The notes below the pieces were generated by a model that ran no database searches, had not been told where the DNA came from, and saw only the letters and a program-made list of their open reading frames with translations. From contig JAKSKU010000007.1 in assembly GCA_024401565.1 (NCBI GenBank), forward strand, positions 19,317-83,316: 64,000 bases of DNA, given 5' to 3'. The first letter of the stretch is position 1; each line of letters begins with the position of its first letter. The translations under genes and the position numbers were made by a program. The stretch comes from Paludibacteraceae bacterium. GTDB taxonomy: Bacteria; Bacteroidota; Bacteroidia; Bacteroidales; Paludibacteraceae. Of the stretch, positions 49,201 through 54,840 are shown one piece after another.

Positions 49201-49878
49201 GTGTCGCTTCCTGACGGCAGAGAGCCTATCTATGAGAACCGTCTACATTTCTTAGACTACATGACGACTCTTGGCGAGAACGACTACGATATCTATTACT
49301 CTATCAGAAAGAATATCTTGAAGGTGACAGAGATTGCGGGAGTTCCTGAAGATGAGAAGACAGTCACAACTCCGATAGACAGCGTGGTGGTCAAGTTCAA
49401 CCGCAAGATTCAGAAGGAGTCGTTCGACTACAATGATATTGAGCTATATTGTCAGGCTGGCGATAATATGAGTGATTCGACGGTGACTGTCAAGCAGATT
49501 GACGACTATACTTATGTTGTAAACATCTCATCTAAGACGAAAGAGTCTGGTTTCTATAAGATAGAAATCAACGTCGACAATATTTATGATGAGGCAGGAT
49601 ACGCGGGAGAGTTTGGAATGAACGCTGCTTGGAATCAGTTGATAGAGGATCATGGAGATATGTCACCTATTGTGGAGCTTAAGAATGATGATATCATTGT
49701 CTATGCTTTTGATAATGGCATTTATGTCAAGTCGGCAAAGGCTGGTGCTCTAGACATCTACGATATCCTTTCACGATTGGTTGCGAAGGATGTCAAGTAT
49801 GGTGAAGGTGTCACTCAGGTTGCCACATTGCCTAAGGGAATCTACATTGTCAATGGCAATAAGGTGATAGTTAGATAA
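37228..49878 (+). CDS. Giant (4216-residue) T9SS-exported surface protein with five tandem beta-helix blocks
   Basis: The protein has a signal peptide (LLVVLALSFVALTGSA). Five blocks of about 410-490 residues follow, starting at 37306, 38749, 40201, 41659 and 42952. Each opens like YVKEGSKGDGSSWKSAFG, contains GGFAGTETS and VVDGFTIQNG, then runs through short N-N/N-C-x-I/F repeats of a right-handed parallel beta-helix, and closes with CINAG..VDMGAIES. Beyond residue 2330 come FN3-like and CARDB/Ig-like domains and a carboxypeptidase-regulatory-like domain (about 2930-3010). Three DPDCKDC repeats with an acidic run (about 3141-3200) and a glycine-rich stretch (about 3245-3275) follow. A helical cysteine-containing module and further beta domains lead to a type A sorting tail (LPKGIYIVNGNKVIVR). 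I infer a long adhesin or glycan-binding stalk; no catalytic motif is evident. Confidence 0.88.
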   Translation: MNLKRFKLRSLLVVLALSFVALTGSAKDVVYVKSGGSGNGSSWSNAIGNIQQAVDSAAKKGADVWVAKGTYTSDASAVVNLRPGVSLYGGFAGTETSLAARDTAKNPTIIDGRKGHRGINQDKAFADDAAVVVDGFTIQNCSSSYFGGAYLRKNATVNNCIFRSNYATAYGLAMYAEYATIKNCIICDNNCTVAYQTVYLSNSVMDSCVVKNNKAYYTSGIYAYSSTVSNTKFDSNTDTYKSGDALVYLYSSKLINCELTNNTGRNAGVKALYNSFVGGCTISNNKSTNNSVVHVENSSKIEDTEIIENEGIDYEIVYVYNSSQMNRCKVYGNVVDKNHNIVNILKSSTLSNSLIYGNKSLNSSSHPLRMTESSKMINSTFVDNETGASSAFTIENCSVVNSIVVGTKFANAFTSYVEQKGTNTFSHSMIEGGVAGDGNISGSKELASFADAEKGDYSLSETSYCINAGTDVDETIDLLGKARKQSKAVDMGAIESKHEKIALPSIAEILYVKEGSKGDGTSWKSAFGDINEAIKLAARDGKRHQIWVAAGTYYGDTTTSTPVLYLEKGVDLYGGFAGVETSLAKRDAANNPTIIDGKKARRVITQNYGFADSMAVVVDGFTIQNGTAVDGGGAYIRNNTTINNCIIKGNSASNYGLAVYAIGAAIKNCQIEGNTYTSSAKRTVYMNNCIMDSCVVRNNSAYEHSSVYAENGSKVSNCEFGGSTNRYSDYKGAYFNASNVSNCKFGKTNGSGSCADIRNGSTMFNCVFEDITGITGNVLYVAGKSVADSCQFLGNTTSGDLISLYDGVTLKRSRIVGNNITLNKLLYASNYSTISNTLIIDNKSTSSYSLFYLYSNSMMVNCTFTNNSSNVGHQIHMSNSTLKNSIVVGNKRPAGYGSILSLEGTNTVSHNMLEATVIGTDNIDATMKLVAFTDPENGDYSLTEKSYCINAGADVTDNVDLLGNARKQGGAVDMGAIESAYKEGVSFAKCGEIVYVKEGSKGDGSSWKSAFGNLQDAMSAASVDGKRHQIWVAAGTYTGDSTRSYVVNLSRGISLFGGFAGTETSIADRDTAKNPTVLDGGKARMVVSQNYGFPDSMAVVVDGFVIQNGFAVNGGGVNITTNTTINNCIIRNNTATENGSAVYANNATIKNTQIVDNTYSNSMNSNIRLIKSVMDSCIVKNNSSYYHLFNADNNSVVSNCEVVGNKVYKSGSDYRGSYFSSCTVSNCKFMNTDGDGASIELRGSAVMRNCLVEGNTNINSYLLYVRDALIEDCQILNNTSKDVKSGRSIMLYVYEGKANRCVIKGNVTNNRLVEVCYSAGILSNSLICDNFCNANEAVINLFSSTVYNCTIARNKTSCRYVIGLSNSTLKNSIVVGNKMLAEYSSVLERNGDCKIINNMIESTGLPNNIDGTMSRAAFVDPDNDDFSLSANSLCINAGVDVAGDLDLFGNERKQGGAVDMGAIESAHEKAPESKPCGEIVYVKLGSKGDGSSWKSAFGDIQEAIFAASADGKKHQIWVASGTYYGDSTLNTVLSVAGGVSLYGGFAGTETSLADRDTAKNPTVIDGKNKQRVISQNHDFIDSMGVVIDGFTIQNGYAKYGGGVYLSKNGTLNNCIVKQCSAVDGGLAIYSKGGNVTNSVICYNDDINTANINKDGILNSIGGFVDSCIFKNNKMFGASALYTSKNAVVTNCVFEGNYCQNNYVVYIDESKISDCKIINNGGETCRGIVEFISSTVDRLLIDGNQSSRYMVYINNSTISNSLITNCKNGGDNVIDTWRTNSIINCTVTDNVSKYYSYSGTSSSQILNSIIVGNKYANGTDNINLSGTKVKYSLLNGGADGEGNISGNKSSAAFKDPANKDYSLSGTSLCINAGTDVSYTQDLLGNERKQSDAVDMGAIESEYSERASVGNIIYVKAGANGNGLNWDDAFGEINQAITLASTTRNKHQIWVAKGTYLGDTSLASAISLVPGVSLYGGFAGTESSLDERDAEKNVTVIDGKYKRRCIVQNYDFADSMAVTVDGFTIQNGGLSSNYGVNAKSKKNTTFVNCTFKNAKTGYESVYAEKSAFINCTFADNMIQDLQISEGVVDSCTFTGNTTSQYDRCVVMSNSVMSNSQIYGNTVNYGIVEASDNSRMTRCKIYNNQTNSYNVIHILNSTLDNSLVYGNVIKNSSNSIVSADYNSFVTNSTIAHNTTKDRSAISYMNTSSKKFATVANSIIYGNKVTDDVRPQVVVSDYVKVKYSASDGDLTGENNIKLATANSGSDASKNYVCFINAAGGDYRLHATSSCIDMGLDSAMTDKMDVNGGARIYGKAIDLGAIEFDGEYVQMLDYSQVVCNNRYSDEATFDSTIAKIDWKIAYAGHVAGFEAPSGTGATIPSMKLTTKKTDVDTLTLMVTPYDKAGVAGASFNYNYYVYPDFSAKKVTFARPKKAYEINVTSNNITIEWNKLSLPVDVDKYDFYVWKTSQKMPSTPMASYVKDHSRYLSDLDNHTTYKYMVKAIVACDTISSDVDSFRIDIPVSLEINGSTVCELGTKLNSSTYSRRYVKGFELTDSISYTLSGADAADFSVKLRDGWDKLTGGYYDVYYNPTDSKKSSSTATLTFKSGKYTAVMYLKGILANYYVFDALVENEVYNAGDTIPIKGFVTDAYGNPFEGKRLKVSLRKGGSEIRTFEATSNAKGEVSVKYESSLFESGVYTVGVCLSGESSSATFDGFDIPGISCSVGTDRWLVQKGDTVRGTVTVRNRSNVESKNVKVRTLTLADGLKVEFDSIDVLYGLESKRINYTMTGVSLTEGTRFMPSTFRVETAEGLTADFTSYFYCEMPYGQIKVLPANIKEYVSKQKPKTLELSLINTGFGETGKVSVALPKGFEGLSMPNGTEIESIKSGDTVKTVLKLAYYDGAKLNTPINGSIGFNCENGKSTSISYTMEYTSSLVGSVVVDVVDEYYYNSASKSHLAGATVEIKNAFNSKVIASGISDSTGKVKFDSIPEGDYLLCVRADKHSSYKETVSVQAGQTLNKFVFITYQAVTYTWNVERVEIEDKYEIEIETEYETNVPVPVVTAEFPNGLPSRESFNPGDKQIAYLVITNHGLIAAKSVAVNVPSMKHFKFTPDVDHIDSLPASTSVVVPVTIERAGRDGKFDIPIDPDCKDCQDPVKPVDPDCKDCPQDTTINPGDPDCKDCPTPGDKPTKPGDDPKDDDPDGDGDGSDDTGSDCQIIIVKYGYECGEFVEKETYVKTWKCITSSPTGTGVISGGGGIGGGYGYGGGFGGGYGGSVNIGVSTVKTKNCDEESCEDQIDGWKSCLWDAVGWVPFFGDLAEGAYREKKFAQESVETVSSTWKNIKKAISVAQEIHEKVDDVNGYVDKAKDIADAVFNGIQGREVAKYAYDALTTKLSEIPGYGDLIPFGCLDWLCQKLSCELNDKFASNCGQFLYDLAARGIDSLKSKHDAKLRAADVESETVDFYEVASPYMLASHDFIEYTAFEFYRRRMLLECVGSEEALMKNGMTDFLDYAIDSITATKKIDIDKVKTIPVSDLSLTDMIAISERWNRSIDAWNDSVYESNDLYPNIVNKQNFYNQLSNLSNFYQYVLFRGFETIEEMVLFINDEMAKHNKKRKSVCASVKLHISQTLTMTREAFDGTLTVNNGNETMDMDNFKVVLDVRDDKGNDATDLFQINTQSLSGVASVDGTSSIGAGREATAVFRFIPERGAAPKEPINYSFGGKIIYVENGDTITMDLDPVTLTVYPSPNLQIDYFMQRNILGDDALTEDRVEPSVPAALGVRIDNQGYGDAKNVKLETAQPEIVDNKKGLLIDFAIIGSSLNGKDCDLGSENIDFGTIEAQSAKTGVWWLTSSLLGHFTKYEASVVHANSFGNPELSLVSGIAIHELIKTVDAYGVKDDHVVDFLVNDYEDDNDTPDAIYYSDGGKDTVKLAKKATVDKPVVGLSDSMITLTVTPSESGWNYAELNDPGDNFYEIKKVVRVKDSVEIPLSNVWTTFVSLPDGREPIYENRLHFLDYMTTLGENDYDIYYSIRKNILKVTEIAGVPEDEKTVTTPIDSVVVKFNRKIQKESFDYNDIELYCQAGDNMSDSTVTVKQIDDYTYVVNISSKTKESGFYKIEINVDNIYDEAGYAGEFGMNAAWNQLIEDHGDMSPIVELKNDDIIVYAFDNGIYVKSAKAGALDIYDILSRLVAKDVKYGEGVTQVATLPKGIYIVNGNKVIVR
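37306..44190 (+). repeat. Five tandem beta-helix repeat blocks within the giant gene
   Basis: Block limits by their opening codons are 37306, 38749, 40201, 41659 and 42952, ending near 44190. Blocks 2-4 are the most alike (shared openings KGDGSSWKSAFG and the stretch around HQIWVAAGTY). Blocks 1 and 5 are more diverged and share NGN in place of KGDG, as expected if the internal blocks multiplied last. Confidence 0.85.
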
Positions 49879-49925
49879 TGGAGACGCGAATGTCAGCGTC
49901 TACATAGATCTAGACATTACAAATC

Positions 49926-49972
49926 AAGCCCCAGGATTATAAGGCCTAAAACCTTATTTCCTGGGGCTTTTT
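49926..49972 (+). terminator. Strong terminator of the giant gene
   Basis: AAGCCCCAGG (49926-49935) pairs with CCTGGGGCTT (49960-49969), with an inner TAAGG/CCTTA stem, followed by TTTTT. A GAGACG-type hairpin (49882-49901) lies between it and the stop codon. Confidence 0.9.
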
Positions 49973-50015
49973 GTTTGGTATAGCAGCTCTATACCTGCCT
50001 ATATATCTATGCTTT

Positions 50016-51290
50016 TTATTCGTTGAATGCGCTGACCAATTCCACAAATCGCTCTAGATCTTTGTCGGTATGCTTGATGGAGATGAAGTTTGCCTCAAAC
50101 TGAGAAGGCGATACATACACGCCGTTACGAAGCATATATCTAAAGAAACGAGCAAAACGCTCTTGGTCTGTCTTCTGCACATCCTGGAAGTTCTCTATCT
50201 TGCCGTTTGTGAAGAACAGTGTAAACATTGGGCCGACTCTCTTAAGAGTGATGCCCTTGCCTTCGATCGCTTTCAAAAGTGCCTTCTCGAACACGTCTAC
50301 ACGGCCATTAAGCTCATCGTAGAAACTGTCTTTCGACAACTCTGTTACAGTGGCAATACCTGCGCTCATAGCGACTGGGTTGCCACTTAATGTTCCTGCC
50401 TGATAGACGGGGCCGTCGGGAGCCAACATCTTCATGATATCCGCGCGTCCACCAAAAGCGGCGGCAGGGAATCCTCCTCCAACGATCTTACCTACAGTTG
50501 TAAGATCTGGCTCTATTCCATACAGTTTTTGTGCTCCTCCACTTGACAGACGGAAACCTGTGATCACCTCATCAAATATCAAAAGCGAACCATATTTCTT
50601 GGTGATGTCGCGAAGGAACTGCAAGAAGCCGTCCAATGTCGGCACAACACCCATGTTGGCTGCAACTGGTTCAAGGATGATGGCTGCGATCTCGTTTCCA
50701 TACTTCTCGAAAATCTCTGTCACAGCCTCTGTGTCGTTATATGGCACAACAAGTGTCTGCGACACAAATGCGTCAGGAACACCTGCGGATGACGCTCCTC
50801 CAAGACGTGCCACACCTGATCCTGCGCTCACCAAAAGATGGTCTGCATGGCCGTGGTAGTTACCTTCAAACTTTACAATATAGTTTCTTCCTGTATATCC
50901 GCGAGCAAGACGGATCGCGCTCATTGTGGCTTCAGTGCCTGAGTTCACAAAACGGACACGCTCCATAGTTGGGAAACATTTTCTCACTAGCTTGGCCAAT
51001 TCCGTCTCCTGTAGGGAAGGGATACCATAGCTTGTGCCTCTGGCGATTGCGGCTGTCACGGCAGCGTTAACCGAAGGATGGGAATGCCCAAGAAGGAATA
51101 CACCCCAGGACAGGCAGTAGTCTGTAAAGATATTGCCATCGATATCATAAATCTTGTTTCCCTCTGCACGCTCTACGAAAAGAGGTGTCTCTCCAACGGC
51201 TTTCAAAGCACGCACGGGGCTGTTCACGCCTCCTGGTATATACTGAACTGCTTCTTCGAAAGCAGCTTTCGATTTGATTCTCTCGTTCAC
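50016..51290 (-). CDS. hemL: Glutamate-1-semialdehyde 2,1-aminomutase
   Basis: HemL converts glutamate-1-semialdehyde to 5-aminolevulinate with PLP. The 424-residue protein opens with the family hallmark YIPGGVNSPVRA. It has VRFVNSGTEATMSAIRLARG (phosphate and cofactor binding), LLIFDEVITGFRLS, and the PLP lysine in TTVGKIVGGGFPAAAFGG; GTLSGNPVAMSAG is also standard. It is the last gene of the hemE-hemCD-hemB-hemA-hemL operon, 78 bases after hemA. A terminator-like AGTTGTCC hairpin in that gap may lower its expression relative to the genes in front. Confidence 0.97.
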   Translation of the reverse strand: MNERIKSKAAFEEAVQYIPGGVNSPVRALKAVGETPLFVERAEGNKIYDIDGNIFTDYCLSWGVFLLGHSHPSVNAAVTAAIARGTSYGIPSLQETELAKLVRKCFPTMERVRFVNSGTEATMSAIRLARGYTGRNYIVKFEGNYHGHADHLLVSAGSGVARLGGASSAGVPDAFVSQTLVVPYNDTEAVTEIFEKYGNEIAAIILEPVAANMGVVPTLDGFLQFLRDITKKYGSLLIFDEVITGFRLSSGGAQKLYGIEPDLTTVGKIVGGGFPAAAFGGRADIMKMLAPDGPVYQAGTLSGNPVAMSAGIATVTELSKDSFYDELNGRVDVFEKALLKAIEGKGITLKRVGPMFTLFFTNGKIENFQDVQKTDQERFARFFRYMLRNGVYVSPSQFEANFISIKHTDKDLERFVELVSAFNE

Positions 51291-51318
51291 AATAATCTAT
51301 TTTTGATTTTAAACTAAA

Positions 51319-51353
51319 AGTTGTCCGAACGTTTTCCTATTTCTTGGACAACT
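51319..51353 (-). promoter_or_regulatory. AGTTGTCC inverted repeat between hemA and hemL
   Basis: AGTTGTCC (51319-51326) and GGACAACT (51346-51353) form an 8-base stem. On the minus strand TTTTAG follows, so it can act as an attenuator. The same box forms the ends of the inverted repeat between hemN and hemG. Confidence 0.55.
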
Positions 51354-51368
51354 GACATAATTCCAAAA

Positions 51369-52259
51369 TTATTCGTTGATGGCAAACGCCTTTTTTTGCC
51401 ATTCCTCAAAAGTGTCCATCTCTTCCTTGATAATGGCCTCCACTTTAGCAACTTCCTCGTGTCGGTTTTGAAGATTCTTACGGGCAAAACTCTCAATGTC
51501 CTCAATGTTGAACAGAGTGACGTTGTCGAGCTGCTCTGTGCCCTCCTCAACATCGCGGGGGAAGGCAAGGTCGATGACAAGCATTTCTCTGTCCAGAGGA
51601 AAATCGTCCTTGAAAAAGATTGCATGAGAAGCAGACGTCGCGCTTATCAGGACGTCGGTGTTGGCTAGAAGCTCTCTGTCGTGTGTGATGCCGGTGAAGC
51701 CGTAGCCGTAGGGTTTGGCAAAAGTCTCCGCTTTCTCTACGTGACGGTTGGCAACGACAACATTCTTTGCTCCTCTGGCATAAAGGAACTTAAGAATATC
51801 TTCGTTGAGTTTGTTGACACCTACAACTGTTATGTTTGAGTTCGCTATATCAACAGCTCTGTCCTTTAGGATATCTACGGCCACCTGACTGTGAGACACA
51901 GCGCCTTCGGAGATTTTAGTCTCCATGCGGGCTCTCTTGCCTGTGTGCATGGCATATTGAAAAAGACGGTTGAGCCCTTTTGGCAAACTGTATTTTTCAA
52001 GTGCTTCCTGATACGCCTGCTTGATCTGCCCTTGTATGGCGCGTTCGCCGATCAAAGACGATTCAAGGCCAGACGCCACACGGAAAAGATGTTCGACGAG
52101 CGACATAGGCACCTCGCCGTCTCCCCAATACAACTCTGTACGGTTGCATGTGGCGAGAAGCACATGAGGCTGCTCCTTGTCGACAACGAGCTCGGAGGTC
52201 AGGCGCTCACGCTCTTTCAATCCGTGCTCACTAATATTTATAATCTTGCTTTCTACCAC
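51369..52259 (-). CDS. hemA: Glutamyl-tRNA reductase, short form without dimerisation domain
   Basis: HemA reduces glutamyl-tRNA to glutamate-1-semialdehyde. The catalytic cysteine is C38 in LLATCNRTELY, and the active-site stretch VASGLESSLIGERAIQGQIKQ matches the family's GL-S-x-x-x-GE-x-x-I-x-GQ-K pattern. The product has only 296 residues against about 420 in typical enzymes. The sequence ends soon after EEMDTFEEWQKKA, where the spinal helix should lead into the C-terminal dimerisation domain. The usual G-x-G-x-x-G of the NADPH site reads VVGVNKLNEDI. The N-terminal strand is also trimmed. Its place in an otherwise complete heme operon argues that it is used, but activity cannot be taken for granted. 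Confidence 0.88.
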   Translation of the reverse strand: MVESKIINISEHGLKERERLTSELVVDKEQPHVLLATCNRTELYWGDGEVPMSLVEHLFRVASGLESSLIGERAIQGQIKQAYQEALEKYSLPKGLNRLFQYAMHTGKRARMETKISEGAVSHSQVAVDILKDRAVDIANSNITVVGVNKLNEDILKFLYARGAKNVVVANRHVEKAETFAKPYGYGFTGITHDRELLANTDVLISATSASHAIFFKDDFPLDREMLVIDLAFPRDVEEGTEQLDNVTLFNIEDIESFARKNLQNRHEEVAKVEAIIKEEMDTFEEWQKKAFAINE

Positions 52260-52292
52260 AATCTGTTATATTCAACTTTTAAATTGAAGCGT

Positions 52293-53255
52293 TTATTTAT
52301 AGAATTCTTTAGCGTAGTAAGAAATGATATAGTCCGCTCCAGCGCGCTTCATTGCCACAAGGCTCTCAAAGAATATTCTCTTCTCATCGAAGAACCCTTG
52401 TTTTGCTCCGTTTTTTAGCATTGAGTATTCTCCCGACACCTGATATGTCACCATAGGATATTTAGGGAACTTCTGGTGGGCGCGGTAGACGATGTCAAGA
52501 TAAGCTAGCGCTGGTTTCACCATAATCCAGTCTGCTCCTTCCTCGATATCCGCCTCGATTTCGTCAATTCCTTGGTCCATAGTGCGGAAATCCATCTGGT
52601 ATGTCTTGCGGTCGCCGAATGATGGAGCGCTTCCTGCGGCGTCACGGAATGGTCCGTAGTAAGCGGAAGCGTATTTGGCTGAATATGCCAAGATCTTTGT
52701 TGATGTCAATCCTTCAGCGTCAAGACGCTGGCGTAGGGCTTCGATCTGGCCATCCATCATGGCTGATGGGGCAACGAAATCAGCTCCTGCCTTTGCGTGC
52801 TGATAAGCCATCTCTGCCAGCAAAGGAAGAGTGGAATCATTGTCTACGTCACAGTTGCACAACAGACCGCAGTGGCCGTGTGATGTGTATTCACACAAAC
52901 AGATGTCTGTGATGACAATCACATTAGGAAACTTTGCCTTGATAGCTACAACTGCCTTGCTGATGATATTGTCTGGCTTGTAGCCGGCTGATCCACGCTC
53001 ATCTTTCTCCTCCTGATCAACCACACCAAATAGTAAAACTTTGTTTATGCCTAGAGATAAAAGATCCTCGATATCTGCCAACAACTCATCGATAGTGAAT
53101 CTATAGATGCCTTCCATTGTAGATATCTCTTCCTTTTTACCTTCACCCTCCATCACAAAATATGGATAAATAAAAGTGTCTGGAGTTATTTGTGGCACAT
53201 CAGCGTATTGATCACGGATCTGCGCTGTAAGTCTAAGTGGTCTGAAACGTTTCAT
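52293..53255 (-). CDS. hemB: Porphobilinogen synthase (5-aminolevulinate dehydratase)
   Basis: HemB condenses two 5-aminolevulinate molecules to porphobilinogen. From ATG 53255 (preceded by AGGGAA; the longer frame would need a TTG start) it has 320 residues. The Schiff-base lysines are K194 (YSAKYASAYYGPFRDA) and K247 (DWIMVKPALAYLD). The metal site C119-x-C121-x7-C129 (CLCEYTSHGHC) is the cysteine-rich zinc type. It lies 46 bases after the hemC-hemD fusion and 33 bases before hemA. Confidence 0.97.
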   Translation of the reverse strand: MKRFRPLRLTAQIRDQYADVPQITPDTFIYPYFVMEGEGKKEEISTMEGIYRFTIDELLADIEDLLSLGINKVLLFGVVDQEEKDERGSAGYKPDNIISKAVVAIKAKFPNVIVITDICLCEYTSHGHCGLLCNCDVDNDSTLPLLAEMAYQHAKAGADFVAPSAMMDGQIEALRQRLDAEGLTSTKILAYSAKYASAYYGPFRDAAGSAPSFGDRKTYQMDFRTMDQGIDEIEADIEEGADWIMVKPALAYLDIVYRAHQKFPKYPMVTYQVSGEYSMLKNGAKQGFFDEKRIFFESLVAMKRAGADYIISYYAKEFYK

Positions 53256-53301
53256 TTCCCTTATGTAGTTTTTGTTATTGTTCAATTTTAATCACCTTTG
53301 G

Positions 53302-54840
53302 TTATAGAGTTTTTAGCGATTGCAAGGTGGTTTCTCCTTTCGCAGTCAGTGGGACGTTGCAAGGCAGATCTCCGGCAATCTCTTTGAATGCTTTCACTCC
53401 TGAAGGTGACGAGAAAAGCACCTCGTGGTAGGGAGTGAAGTCTGAAGGCAGCTCCTGTCTGTTGGTTACAGTGTCGTAGATAGGCAGATCTGTAACGTTG
53501 TTGCCGTTTTCCGCAAGCATTCTGGGCAGAGCCTCTATGCCGATGGATGATCTTGGCAAAAGGATATTGGCCGACGCTGCCGTCTGCTCCTTAAGCCATG
53601 CTATTATGCCTTCCGCGTTTTCTGTGGCTGATTCATAGCATGGAGTTATTCCATGGCTGGAGAGCATGTTTGTGGTGGTGCTTCCCACGCTGATGACTTT
53701 TGTGTTTTCCCACTCTATCTTGGCGTCTCCTGCAATCTTGAAGAAATACTCTGCACCGTAGCTGCTGGTGAATATCACATAGTCGTATTTTGCTACAGAG
53801 ACGATTTGTTCGCGTGCTGCCGTAAGTCTGGAATCATCCACCATGACTGTCTTGATGACGGGACGATGATCCACATCACCTCTCTTTTCCGCCCACACTG
53901 TCTTTGTGCCTGTGGCAAGCGCCAGTGGCTTTTTGGGTCGGTTGGCGTAGGCCAGTTCATCACCCACTGTGATAAGCAACGGTTCATTGGCCTTTACTAT
54001 AGTATGGCGAATGTCGGCAAGAGTGAAAAGATACTCCTTTTGGTTCGGCTGTGCCACGTTGACGACAATGTCAACAGGAGTCTCTTGGGGAATGCCTGCC
54101 TCCGACATCTTTTGGACGAAAGATGGGATCTCGGTGCCAGGCACATAGTATGCTTTTATACCTTTTGTCTGTATTTTTGGATCGTCAAGTGATGCGAAAA
54201 TCTTTTTTCTTGCAGCGTCTCCCTTACGGCCCACAATGGCAAGATGCCCTTGCAATGGATGTGTGGCAAAAGGAAGACGTTCGCTTATCCTGTCTTCTAA
54301 TCCAAGACGCTGGAGCGCGCAAGTGGCGACAATCAGTGCCTCAAACTTTCCTTCGTCTAATTGGGCTATACGCTCTCCGATAGTGCCTCTGACGCTGACA
54401 ATGGTCAGATCACTTCTCATCTTCAGAAGCTCAGCCTTGCGTTTGGGCGAACTTGTGGCAATTCTTGCTCCTGCCGGCAATTGGGCGATGGTGAGATTGT
54501 CTTTAGAGACGAGAGAGTCTGTTTTGTCGGACGCTGCGGTGAAGGCGAATATCTCTAATCCTTCTGGCAACGGGAACGGAAGATCTTTGGCTGAGTGCAC
54601 AGCTATGTCAGCGGTGCCGTTGAGAATAGCGGTGTCTAGCTCACGCGTGAAGAAATCGGCGGAGATGTTGTCCATCAGCGATACCTCCTTGTGCTGGTCG
54701 CCGTATGATGTGCATTTTGTCAACTCATATTCGACCTCTTTCAATTTGCCAAACACCTCATCCACCTGAATCAACGACAGTGCCGAACTTCTGGCTATCA
54801 CCTTCAAATTTCCTGTATTTGTCATCTTACTTACTTCCAA
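53302..54840 (-). CDS. hemC: HemC-HemD fusion with a methyltransferase-like bridge; HemC part lacks the cofactor domain
   Basis: Residues about 11-222 are HemC (hydroxymethylbilane synthase) domains 1 and 2: VIARSSALSLIQV, ADIAVHSAKDLP with catalytic D86, IATSSPKRKAELL, SVRGTIGERIAQLDEG. The third domain, which carries the dipyrromethane-binding cysteine in a GGC motif, is absent; the only cysteines here are C43 and C174. Instead residues about 228-300 (YYVPGTEIPSFVQKMSEAG, TPVDIVVN, TLADIRHTI, EPLLITVGDELAYAN) resemble the C-terminal end of a uroporphyrinogen-III methyltransferase (SUMT/CobA). Residues about 305-512 are a divergent HemD (uroporphyrinogen-III synthase: YVIFTSSYGAEYFF, VISVGSTTTNML, LFSSPSGVKAF). 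The start overlaps the end of hemE by 10 bases; M6 is an alternative. An ancestral HemC-SUMT-HemD fusion with an internal deletion is the simplest reading. Confidence 0.88.
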   Translation of the reverse strand: MEVSKMTNTGNLKVIARSSALSLIQVDEVFGKLKEVEYELTKCTSYGDQHKEVSLMDNISADFFTRELDTAILNGTADIAVHSAKDLPFPLPEGLEIFAFTAASDKTDSLVSKDNLTIAQLPAGARIATSSPKRKAELLKMRSDLTIVSVRGTIGERIAQLDEGKFEALIVATCALQRLGLEDRISERLPFATHPLQGHLAIVGRKGDAARKKIFASLDDPKIQTKGIKAYYVPGTEIPSFVQKMSEAGIPQETPVDIVVNVAQPNQKEYLFTLADIRHTIVKANEPLLITVGDELAYANRPKKPLALATGTKTVWAEKRGDVDHRPVIKTVMVDDSRLTAAREQIVSVAKYDYVIFTSSYGAEYFFKIAGDAKIEWENTKVISVGSTTTNMLSSHGITPCYESATENAEGIIAWLKEQTAASANILLPRSSIGIEALPRMLAENGNNVTDLPIYDTVTNRQELPSDFTPYHEVLFSSPSGVKAFKEIAGDLPCNVPLTAKGETTLQSLKTL

